Part shown: piece by piece, positions 7,193 to 13,810 of the stretch
How the letters are laid out: each line of letters opens with the position of its first letter
Numbering within the stretch: the first letter of the stretch is position 1
Source of the DNA: an uncultured Chloroflexota bacterium
GTDB taxonomy: Bacteria > Chloroflexota > Dehalococcoidia > CAUJGQ01
NCBI GenBank assembly: GCA_937879875.1
Contig: CALFMN010000257.1
Location: 1 to 17,498 of the forward strand
Direction of reading: 5' to 3'
DNA length: 17,498 nucleotides
Program-made: the position numbers and the translations under genes
Notes under the pieces: model-generated
Databases searched by the model: none
What the model was told of the DNA's origin: nothing
What the model saw: only the letters and a program-made list of their open reading frames with translations

Positions 7193-8799
7193 CGACGTTC
7201 GACCTAGCGGCCACAGAACGTCAGCGATTGGTTCTCCAGGACCGGCTGGACGGCGAGCGCTCGGCCAGTCAGCGGAATAAGCTGGGGCAGTTCGCAACCC
7301 CGCCCGCGCTCGCACGCGAGATCGTTGAGTACGCCGCCTCGCTCCTCCCGAATCCAGCGGAGCCGATTCGCTACGCGGAGCCCGCGATCGGAAGCGGGGC
7401 CTTCTACTCAGCGCTGCGGACAACCTTCCCCCCTGAGCGCATTGCATCGGCCGTCGGGATCGAAGTCGATTCCCGGTTTGTCTCCGCCGCTCGCTCCTTG
7501 TGGGGTGAATCTGGCCTGTGTGTCATCGCGGGCGACTTCGCGGATCTGATTGGTAGTGAGGCAATGCCCGCCCGCCCCAACTTGATTGTCACCAACCCCC
7601 CGTACGTCAGACACCACCACCTGAGCCGCGATCGAAAGGAGCACTTACAAAGCCTGGTGCTGCGGATTGCTGGACGCAAGGTCAACGGCCTAGCCGGTCT
7701 TTATGTGTACTTTCTCCTGCTGGCGACCGAGTGGCTTGACGACAACGGTCTCGCAGCGTGGCTCATCCCGTCGGAATTCATGGACGTGAACTACGGTTCC
7801 GTGTTGAGACGGTATCTCACCGAGCGTGTCACCCTCCTGAGCGTTCACCGCTTTGATCCGGACGAGGTGCAGTTCGATGATGCACTGGTCTCCTCTGCGG
7901 TGGTGGTGCTTCAGAAGGCGGCGCCGGCCCTCAATGCGACAGTCTGTTTTTCGTTTGGCGGTACGCTCTCTGCCCCGCGCGTCGCCGAAGACGTACCTCT
8001 GTCGAAACTGAACCATGCGCATAAGTGGACAGCATATCCGTCGCTGACGCCGCGAGAAACCGAGGCGAGGCCCGCGGCGCCAGGGCTCCTGCTCCGCGAT
8101 CTCTTCCGCATTCAGCGCGGGATCGCGACGGGAGGTAATGGCTTCTTCATCGTTCCGCGCGAACGGGCCCGCGATCTCGGTCTGCCCGAGCGGTATCTCA
8201 AGCCGGTGCTGCCAGGTGCTCGGCGACTTCGTGGCACGGTCATCGAAAGCGACGGCGATGGCTATCCGGCGCTTGACCCGCAGCTTGCCCTGATCGACTG
8301 CGATCTCGGCGAAGAGGCTGTCCGCGCAGAATATCCCGCCCTGTGGTCATATCTTGAAACAGCGGCCGCACGCGGTGTGCGTGAAGGATACCTGGTGCGC
8401 AAGCGCACCCCGTGGTATCGGCAGGAACAGCGCGAACCGGCGCCCTTCCTCTGCACGTATATGGGCCGCGGGACAGGAGATCGGCGTCCGTTCCGATTCA
8501 TTTGGAACAAGTCTCAGGCCGTAGCGACAAACCTGTACCTCATGTTGTATCCAGACGGGCCGTTGCGTCGTCTACTGAAACGAGAGCCGGATGCCACTGC
8601 GACGGTGTTCGAGGTCTTGCAACGGATCACCGGCGATGATCTCCGTAGTGAGGGAAGGGTCTATGGCGGAGGTCTGCACAAGATTGAGCCGAGTGAACTC
8701 GGCAGGATTTCGGCCCAGCCGATGGTTGATGCGCTGCCCGGACTCAAAGCTACGGTACATCAACAGCTCGCACTCGATCTCGCGCCGGCTGGCTTGTAG
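7189..8799 (+). CDS. N6-adenine DNA methyltransferase, partner of the XamI-like enzyme
   Basis: The product has 536 residues and contains the motifs of gamma-class amino-methyltransferases in order. Motif X is GQFATP (33-38). Motif I, for S-adenosylmethionine binding, is AEPAIGSGAF (63-72). Motif II is IEVD (91-94) and motif III GDF (115-117). The catalytic motif IV is NPPYV (136-140). The C-terminal half, from about residue 280, is the target-recognition region (LLLRDLFRIQRGIATGGNGFF is the typical entry of Eco57I/TaqI-like recognition domains). It methylates adenine in the host copy of the recognition site, expected to be GTCGAC, so that the endonuclease encoded just upstream does not cut the chromosome. 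The four-base overlap of start and stop codons makes the two genes one operon. Its order, nuclease first and methylase second, is the reverse of what is safest on entry to a new host. GC is lower (58% at 7741-7800) than in flanking genes. Confidence 0.92.
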   Translation: MTTFDLAATERQRLVLQDRLDGERSASQRNKLGQFATPPALAREIVEYAASLLPNPAEPIRYAEPAIGSGAFYSALRTTFPPERIASAVGIEVDSRFVSAARSLWGESGLCVIAGDFADLIGSEAMPARPNLIVTNPPYVRHHHLSRDRKEHLQSLVLRIAGRKVNGLAGLYVYFLLLATEWLDDNGLAAWLIPSEFMDVNYGSVLRRYLTERVTLLSVHRFDPDEVQFDDALVSSAVVVLQKAAPALNATVCFSFGGTLSAPRVAEDVPLSKLNHAHKWTAYPSLTPRETEARPAAPGLLLRDLFRIQRGIATGGNGFFIVPRERARDLGLPERYLKPVLPGARRLRGTVIESDGDGYPALDPQLALIDCDLGEEAVRAEYPALWSYLETAAARGVREGYLVRKRTPWYRQEQREPAPFLCTYMGRGTGDRRPFRFIWNKSQAVATNLYLMLYPDGPLRRLLKREPDATATVFEVLQRITGDDLRSEGRVYGGGLHKIEPSELGRISAQPMVDALPGLKATVHQQLALDLAPAGL

Positions 8800-8867
8800 C
8801 GCATGTACGGCATAAGGCCCAGACAGCAATAATTCCCTGGTTCGGGCGAACTACAGGAGCAGTGGCG

Positions 8868-10019
8868 ATGCAGGTTACGGGCGTGACGCCGATCCTCGTC
8901 GATCCGGGGGCGGGCAAGAACTGGCTGCTGGTCAAGGTCGAGACGGACGCCGGCATCCACGGCTGGGGCGAGTGCTACACGCAGGCCGACCGCGATCAGA
9001 GCATCGTCGCGCATGTGCAGCAACTCGCCCGCTATCTCTGCGGTCGCAACCCGTTCCAGATCAAGCACTTCACCTTCATGGCCTACCACGACTTCGCCGG
9101 CAAGCGCGGCGCCATGGACTTCTGGTCGGCGCTTTCCGGCATCGAGCAGGCGCTGTGGGACATCGCCGGCAAGGCCACGGGCCAGCCGGTCTACAACCTG
9201 CTCGGCGGCGCCTGCCGCGAGCGCATCCGCGTCTACGCCAATGGCTGGTATCACGGCGCCAGGCAGCCGGCAGACTTCGCGCGTATGGCGCTCGCAACTG
9301 TGGCGCAGGGCCACCGCGCGTTGAAGTTCGACCCGTTCCCCGGCCCCTGGCGTACACACGTCGGCCGCGAGGTCGAGGATGCGGCGGTGGCGAACGTGCG
9401 CGCCGTGCGCGAGGCGGTGGGGCCGGAGATCGAGATCCTGATCGAAGTCCACCGCCGGCTCGCGCCGCTGCACGCGATCCGCGTCGCGCGGCGCATGGAG
9501 GAGTTCCAGCCGTTCTGGTACGAGGAGCCGGTGTCCGGGCGGCAGATCGACGAGTTGGTGCTCTGCCGGCGTGAGATCAACCTGCCGGTCGTCACCGGCG
9601 AAGAGTTCTATACCAAGACCGAGTTCCGCCAGGTCTTCGAAAAGGGCGCGGCGGAGATCATCAATCCGGATGTGTGCAACTGCGGCGGCATCCTCGAACT
9701 GAAGGAGATCGCCGCGATGGCGGAGCCGTACCTGGTCGTCGTCTCGCCGCACAACTACAACAGCACGACGATCGGCCTCGCGGCCACGCTGCAGGTCGCG
9801 GCCTGCATTCCCAACTTTCTGATCACCGAGTACTTCGTCAACTTCCAGCCGCGCGGCGACGAAGTAGCGGTCTCCCCGTTCGTGGTCAACGACGGCTACA
9901 TCGCGCTGCCCGCCGGTCCCGGGCTCGGCCTCGATCTGCATGAAGACGCGCTGGCGAAGTATCCATACCGCGAGTTCCCGCTGCGCACGCTGCCCCGGCC
10001 TGCCGACGAAGGGCCGTAG
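8868..10019 (+). CDS. Enolase-superfamily sugar-acid dehydratase (galactonate-dehydratase-like)
   Basis: The product has 383 residues from ATG 8868; AGGAG at 8855-8859 lies 8 bases before it, while the alternative GTG at 8862 is too close. It belongs to the mandelate racemase/muconate lactonising group. The N-terminal capping domain ends near LLGG. The barrel then carries the metal ligands and catalytic residues: ALKFDPF (after strand 2), E193-V-H195, WYEEPV (E219), TGEEFY (E245), NPDVCNCGG (D268) and SPHN (H295). The E-x-H, E and GEE, plus PHN pattern matches D-galactonate dehydratases and relatives, in which the first ligand is usually Asp (D-F-H) rather than Glu. It should dehydrate an aldonic acid to a 2-keto-3-deoxy acid in the cytoplasm. 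The substrate is not determinable here. It ends 11 bases from the convergent regulator gene. Confidence 0.88.
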   Translation: MQVTGVTPILVDPGAGKNWLLVKVETDAGIHGWGECYTQADRDQSIVAHVQQLARYLCGRNPFQIKHFTFMAYHDFAGKRGAMDFWSALSGIEQALWDIAGKATGQPVYNLLGGACRERIRVYANGWYHGARQPADFARMALATVAQGHRALKFDPFPGPWRTHVGREVEDAAVANVRAVREAVGPEIEILIEVHRRLAPLHAIRVARRMEEFQPFWYEEPVSGRQIDELVLCRREINLPVVTGEEFYTKTEFRQVFEKGAAEIINPDVCNCGGILELKEIAAMAEPYLVVVSPHNYNSTTIGLAATLQVAACIPNFLITEYFVNFQPRGDEVAVSPFVVNDGYIALPAGPGLGLDLHEDALAKYPYREFPLRTLPRPADEGP

Positions 10020-10030
10020 CCGGCCGCGGG

Positions 10031-10780
10031 TCAGCCGGCGGTGGAGAGCGGCGTCGCTTCGAGAGCGAAACGGTAGCCGACGCTGCGGCGCGTCTCGATC
10101 AGGGCGCGCTGCGCCGCGGGCAGCTTGTCGCGCAGGCGCTTGATCCAGACGCGCAGCGTCACCATATGCACGGGATGGCGGCCGTCCCAGACGGTGCGCA
10201 GCAGCTCGGCCGGCCCCAGAAAGCGGTTGGGCTGCGCCATCAGCGCCTTCAGCATCTCGAACTCGATGAAGGTCAGCTCCACGCGCACACCGTCGATCAG
10301 GCAGAGCCGCTGCCGCATATCCAGCGTGACCGGGCCGGCCTCAAGCACCTCCAGCGGTGCCCCGCCGCTGCGATCGTGGACGAAGCGGCGCAGGCGGGCC
10401 AACACCTCGACGGCATCCCACGGTTCGACCACGAAATCGTCGACGCCGGGCGGCAGCGCCGCGGCATCGAGGTCGTGCTGGCCGACGAAGGCGAGCACGG
10501 GCGTGGGGGAAACGCTGCGCCAGCCGCGCAGCTCGCGGATCAGCTCCTCAAGCTCGGCGTGTGTGCCGACATGCAGCAGGGCGACGTCGGGCCGCAGGGC
10601 GAGAATGCGGTGCCGATCGGCCGCCGCCGGATAGGTTGTGGTTACTTCGGCCGGCTGGCTGCTGAGGCTGGCGACCAGCCCGGCGAGTTTGCAGGGATCG
10701 GTGCTGACGACCAGATAGCGCCGCGGCGGCGCGACGCCGTTCGGCGCCGGGAACGCCCCGATCCGCTCGGCTGCCGTCAT
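10031..10780 (-). CDS. OmpR-type winged-helix regulator with pseudo-receiver domain
   Basis: The product has 249 residues. The C-terminal half is a clear OmpR/PhoB DNA-binding domain: ELTFIEFEMLKALMAQPNRFLGPAELLRTVWDGR, then HMVTLRVWIKRLRDKL as the recognition helix, and LIETRRSVGYRF as the wing. The N-terminal half folds like a receiver (RYLVVSTDP, RPDVALLHVG, PVLAFVGQHDL, DDFVVEPWDAVEVLARLRRF), but the acidic pocket is gone. The first strand ends in STDP, and the phospho-acceptor Asp after 'PDVALL' is replaced by His. The expected Lys of the KPF motif is replaced (EPW). It is therefore a phosphorylation-independent regulator, perhaps controlled by ligand, redox state or level. No histidine kinase is nearby. 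It is divergent from the DUF6306/glutaredoxin pair and convergent with the dehydratase gene. Confidence 0.88.
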   Translation of the reverse strand: MTAAERIGAFPAPNGVAPPRRYLVVSTDPCKLAGLVASLSSQPAEVTTTYPAAADRHRILALRPDVALLHVGTHAELEELIRELRGWRSVSPTPVLAFVGQHDLDAAALPPGVDDFVVEPWDAVEVLARLRRFVHDRSGGAPLEVLEAGPVTLDMRQRLCLIDGVRVELTFIEFEMLKALMAQPNRFLGPAELLRTVWDGRHPVHMVTLRVWIKRLRDKLPAAQRALIETRRSVGYRFALEATPLSTAG

Positions 10781-10826
10781 CCCTCGCCCCTTGATATGCG
10801 CGCCTGTTCGGCGCGGGCCGCGCGTT

Positions 10827-10836
10827 CTGATATCAG
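10827..10836. repeat. Perfect 10-bp palindrome CTGATATCAG
   Basis: This palindrome lies 47 bases upstream of the regulator start and 15 bases left of the first GTTAC box. It is a possible operator half-site in the divergent intergenic region; no binding protein is known. Confidence 0.35.
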
Positions 10837-10850
10837 GGTGCGTGGAGGGC

Positions 10851-10900
10851 GTTACGCGGCAGTATCCTGAACGTTACAGATGGAAGAATACTGTGTTACA
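10851..10900 (+). promoter_or_regulatory. Three GTTAC direct repeats at exact 22-bp spacing (candidate OmpR-type operator)
   Basis: GTTACG at 10851-10856, GTTACA at 10873-10878 and GTTACA at 10895-10900 are each 22 bases apart, two turns of helix. They lie in the intergenic region between the pseudo-receiver regulator and the DUF6306/glutaredoxin genes. OmpR-family proteins bind phased direct repeats, usually with 10-11 bp period. An overlapping inverted pair CAGTAT (10860-10865) and ATACTG (10888-10893) is also present. A weak plus-strand promoter, TTACAG (10874-10879) and TACATG (10897-10902) with a 17-base spacer, overlaps the array. The identity of the binding protein is inference. Confidence 0.5.
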
Positions 10901-11049
10901 TGCGCCGGTGAAGAAACACCAGGCGCAGCGGCGCATCGTGCTACGATGCAGGCATGGACGCGACACGCGCCTGTGCACTGCTGTCTCATCCCGTCGTTCG
11001 CGGGAACAGCTCCCGCCGGCGCTCGCATAGCGCCCGGAGGTCGTATGGT

Positions 11050-11481
11050 ATGAACGCGGAGACCGTGCAACGCCTGAACGAGCTGCTTGAGGCCGAACGC
11101 GCCGGCGTCGAAACGCTGCAGGCGCTGCTCAAGACCGTGCCGAAAGGCTACTTCCGCAACCACCTGCTCAAGATCGAAGCAGACGAGGCGTTCTCCTGCG
11201 CCGTGCTGGTGCGCGCGGTCGAAGCCGGCGGCGGTGCGCCATCGTCCGCCACCGGCGACTTCGCGCAGAAAGTGCTGGCACTGGAGACGCTGGCCGAACG
11301 GCTCAAACTGCTCAGCCGCGGCCAGACCTGGGTCGTGAAGCGCGTCGACGCCGTGATGGAAGCCGTCGCAGACGAGGATTCGCGCAAGGAACTGCTGGAG
11401 ATGCGCCGCGAGCACGTGGATAACGTCGCCTGGTGCGACGAGCAGGTCGAGGAACTCAGCGTGCTCGCCGCCGCGCCGTGA
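11050..11481 (+). CDS. DUF6306 ferritin-like helical-bundle protein
   Basis: The product has 143 residues from ATG 11050, preceded by GGAGG at 11036-11040 with a 9-base gap; the longer frame upstream is not needed. It is all-helical: helix 1 (VQRLNELLEAERAGVETLQALLKTV), helix 2 (NHLLKIEADEAFSCAVLVRAVEAGG), helix 3 (KVLALETLAERLKLLSRGQTWVVKRV) and helix 4 (DSRKELLEMRREHVDNVAWCDEQVEEL). The E-A-E-R, E-A-D-E and REH positions resemble the carboxylate/His ligands of ferritin-like metal sites. The phrases LLEAERAG, DEAFSCAVL and LSRGQ-x-WVV match the DUF6306 family as I know it. The function of this family is not established; a redox or metal role is plausible. It is translationally coupled to a glutaredoxin by a four-base GTGA overlap, which supports a redox context. 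Confidence 0.8.
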   Translation: MNAETVQRLNELLEAERAGVETLQALLKTVPKGYFRNHLLKIEADEAFSCAVLVRAVEAGGGAPSSATGDFAQKVLALETLAERLKLLSRGQTWVVKRVDAVMEAVADEDSRKELLEMRREHVDNVAWCDEQVEELSVLAAAP

Positions 11482-11759
11482 ACGCCAGCCGCGACGGCTC
11501 TGCACCGCGCGTGACGCTGTACGGCCGCGCCGGCTGTCACCTGTGTGGAGACGCCGAGCGGCTGCTCGCGCGTTTGGCGGGCGAGCTTGGCTTCGTCTGG
11601 CAGGCGATCGATATCGACGCGAGCGCCGAGCTGCTGGCTCAGTACGACCAGGCCGTGCCGGTGATCAGCCTGGACGGCGCCGAAATCGCCCGCGCGCCGA
11701 TCCAGGCGGCGGCGCTGCGCGAGCGGCTGCGGCGGCTGGTGGAGGGCACGATCGGCTGA
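11478..11759 (+). CDS. Small glutaredoxin-family protein
   Basis: The product has 93 residues from the GTG at 11478, whose last bases form the TGA stop of the upstream gene (GTGA). The frame is open upstream, but that would overlap the previous gene heavily. It has a thioredoxin fold: VTLYGRAGCHLCGDAERLLARL with the active-site C-H-L-C, then WQAIDIDASAELLAQYDQAVPVISLDGAEIARAPI with the cis-proline in AVPV. This is the glutaredoxin-like DUF836 type (GCHLC) common in Actinobacteria and Chloroflexota. It probably reduces disulfides in the cytoplasm, using a small thiol or thioredoxin reductase system. It is very likely co-expressed with, and perhaps a partner of, the DUF6306 protein. The stop lies 4 bases before the MITE-like element. 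Confidence 0.88.
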   Translation: MNASRDGSAPRVTLYGRAGCHLCGDAERLLARLAGELGFVWQAIDIDASAELLAQYDQAVPVISLDGAEIARAPIQAAALRERLRRLVEGTIG

Positions 11760-11763
11760 ACAC

Positions 11764-12114
11764 GGCGGGGCACCTAACCCTGACGGCTAACGCCGTCTGT
11801 CCCTTCCCGAGACGGGGAAGGGACTCTTGGAGCGCTCCTCTCGTCGTGCGAGGGGAGCGAGACGTAGGTGTCCTCGTGGGATCTGCGGGACCTTTGTGCT
11901 AACGCCCGATATGGTGCCTCAGCCTGGGTTGGGATCCATGGATCAACGCCTGCGGTGTACCGCTGCCGATGGTGGAACACACCGCAGGCACGCGCCGCCC
12001 ACAGGGACTCCCCAGCTTCGCCGCCCGCGCTCGACCCTGGGAACGCTCCAGAAGTCCCTTCCCCGTCTCGGGAAGGGACAGACGGCGTTAGCCGTCAGGG
12101 TTAGGTGCCCCGCC
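11764..12114. mobile_element. MITE-like element with 62-bp perfect terminal inverted repeats
   Basis: The left end 11764-11825 and right end 12053-12114 are perfect reverse complements over 62 bases, starting GGCGGGGCACCTAACC. With two small mismatched spots the match extends to 75 bases (72 identical; to 11838 and back to about 12040). Each arm contains two of its own hairpins (GACGGC/GCCGTC around TAAC, and GTCCCTTCCC/GGGAAGGGAC). The 351-bp element encodes no protein. The middle has a further 11-bp stem (GCCTGCGGTGT at 11948-11958 with its complement at 11979-11989) and the palindrome GATCCATGGATC (11933-11944). No convincing target-site duplication is seen. It lies between two convergent genes, so its hairpins may act as a two-way terminator. 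Confidence 0.85.
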
Positions 12115-12172
12115 GCTGTGGCGCTCGATTCGAACTGCCCTTTCCGGCCCAGGCAGGCGGCCGTGTCAGCCG

Positions 12173-13696
12173 CTACGCCCCGCCAGCCGCATCGCCGGCT
12201 ACGCCCACGCCGGCCGGCTGCTGGGCCGCGCTCTGCGCTTTCAGCCGGTCCACCCGCTTGCGCATCGAGGCCCGCGCCTTCTCGTCGCTCACAAAGAACG
12301 CCGCACCAAACGAGACGATCAACAGGGCGCAGGACGCGATGAAGGCGTCGTGATAGCCCAGCACCTGCGCATGCACGCAGCCCGCGGCGTGCGCATTCTG
12401 CGCGCAGGCGCTGCGCAGCGCGGCCGGCGTGTAGTGGATCGCGCGGCTGATCTGCACCGTGGCCACCAGCGCCACGCCGAACGAGGCGCCGACCTGGCGC
12501 ACCGTGTTGTAGATCGACGACGCCGGCCCCTGCTTCGAGTTGTCGATCGGGCCGAAGACGATCGTCTGCACCGCGACCATGGCGAAGGCGAAGGGCAGGC
12601 CGCGCAGCGCCAGCAGCACGATCATCAGCCACGGCCCCGAGTTCTGGTCGAGCGCCGCGAACGGCAGCAGCGTCAGCCCGCCGAGGCCGAAGCCGATCAG
12701 CATCATGCGGCGCGGGCCGACGCGCGGATAGAGCCGGCTGGCGATCGGCAGCGAGATCGCGGTGCCCAGGGCGCTCGGCGCCTGGATCAGCGCCGCGTGC
12801 AGGGGCGAGTGCCCCTGCAGATCCTGCAAGAACAGCGTGAGCAGGAAGAGGAAGCCGGAGAAGCCGGCGAAGGCGCCCACGCTCATCGCATTGCCCAGCA
12901 CGAACAGCGTCTGTTTGAACAGGCGCAGGTCCAGCAGCGGCGCCGCGCGGCGCAGCTCCAACATGGCGAAGACGGCCAGCACCGCCAGCCCGCCGAGCCC
13001 CCAGCCCGCGACCGTGGCCGAGGTCCAGGGCTTCGTCGCCGCTTCGGAGAGGGCGTAGAGCACCATCGCCGCGCCCGCGCCGCCGCTGATCAGGCCGAGA
13101 AGGTCGAAGCGGCCCTGCGCATAGGGCTCGCGGTGCTCGCGCAGCACTTTGCTGCCCAGCAGCAGGCCGATCAGGCCGATCGGCAGGTTGATGTAGAAGA
13201 TCCAGCGCCACGACTGATACTGCACCAGATAGCCGCTGAGCACGGGGCCGGCGAGCGGCGCAAAGACGACCGGCACGGCCATGATCGCCGCCGCCTTCGC
13301 CCGCTCCTCGCCCGGAAACTCACGTGAGAGGATCACCGTGCTGACCGGCGTCATCATGCCGCCGCCGATGCCCTGGATGAAGCGGAAGGCGATCAGCTGC
13401 TCGATGCTGTGCGCCTGGCCGCAGAGCGCCGAGCCGAGCACGAAGATGCCCATCGCCGTCAGAAACGTGCGCTTGGTGCCGTAGCGGTCGGCGATGAAGC
13501 CGGAGCCGGGGATGAAGACGGCCAAACTGAGCAGGTAGCCCGTCACCGTCCACTCGACCGTGGAGAGCGGGGCATGAAAGTCGAGCCTGAGCTGCGGCAC
13601 CGCGACGTTGACGGCGGTGCTGTCGAGCATGTCCATGAACAGCCCGAAGATATAGACGATCGCAACCAGATACTTGTACTGAATCCGCGAAAACAT
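12173..13696 (-). CDS. DHA2-family MFS multidrug exporter (EmrB/QacA type)
   Basis: The product has 507 residues and 14 predicted membrane helices. Motif D1 (MDMLDSTAVNVAVPQL, about 21-36), motif A in loop 2-3 (GFIADRYGTKRTF, about 66-78) and the antiporter motif C (VVFAPLAGPVLSGYL) identify the proton-driven drug-exporter group. The region RWIFYINLPIGLIGLLLG is the usual helix-6 signature. It pumps hydrophobic or cationic compounds outward across the cytoplasmic membrane. The ribosome site AAGGACGG lies directly before the ATG at 13696, just after a heptanucleotide tract. It is downstream of another MFS exporter and a MarR regulator on the same strand, forming a probable drug-responsive efflux operon. 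Its 3' end faces the MITE-like element. Confidence 0.93.
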   Translation of the reverse strand: MFSRIQYKYLVAIVYIFGLFMDMLDSTAVNVAVPQLRLDFHAPLSTVEWTVTGYLLSLAVFIPGSGFIADRYGTKRTFLTAMGIFVLGSALCGQAHSIEQLIAFRFIQGIGGGMMTPVSTVILSREFPGEERAKAAAIMAVPVVFAPLAGPVLSGYLVQYQSWRWIFYINLPIGLIGLLLGSKVLREHREPYAQGRFDLLGLISGGAGAAMVLYALSEAATKPWTSATVAGWGLGGLAVLAVFAMLELRRAAPLLDLRLFKQTLFVLGNAMSVGAFAGFSGFLFLLTLFLQDLQGHSPLHAALIQAPSALGTAISLPIASRLYPRVGPRRMMLIGFGLGGLTLLPFAALDQNSGPWLMIVLLALRGLPFAFAMVAVQTIVFGPIDNSKQGPASSIYNTVRQVGASFGVALVATVQISRAIHYTPAALRSACAQNAHAAGCVHAQVLGYHDAFIASCALLIVSFGAAFFVSDEKARASMRKRVDRLKAQSAAQQPAGVGVAGDAAGGA

Positions 13697-13709
13697 GGCC
13701 GTCCTTAGC

Positions 13710-13744
13710 GGGGCAGTAGGCAGTGGGCAGTGGGGAGTAGGGGG
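13710..13744 (-). repeat. Degenerate heptanucleotide tandem tract
   Basis: On the plus strand the register is GGGGCAG, TAGGCAG, TGGGCAG, TGGGGAG, TAGGGGG. Read in the direction of the downstream gene it is C-rich: CCCCCTA, CTCCCCA, CTGCCCA, CTGCCTA, CTGCCCC. It ends 14 bases before the DHA2 exporter ATG, just upstream of its AAGGACGG ribosome site. It matches in period, strand and placement the tract at 5325-5359. Confidence 0.8.
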
Positions 13745-13810
13745 CAGAGCACCGCCTTTGCCCGCTCGCTTGCCGCCGTCGCCGGTCGGCGTGCGAGCGT
13801 GCCCCGAGTT

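Noticed and set aside
8760..9941. 393-codon minus-strand frame
   Set aside because: Antisense to the enolase-superfamily enzyme, whose catalytic motifs are all in the plus-strand frame.
11827..12342. Plus-strand frame through the MITE-like element
   Set aside because: It crosses the inverted repeats and the 3' end of the convergent exporter; Pro/Arg-rich with no transposase motif.
12350..13327. Long plus-strand frame across the DHA2 exporter
   Set aside because: Arg/Gln/Ala-rich antisense shadow of the exporter with no domain.
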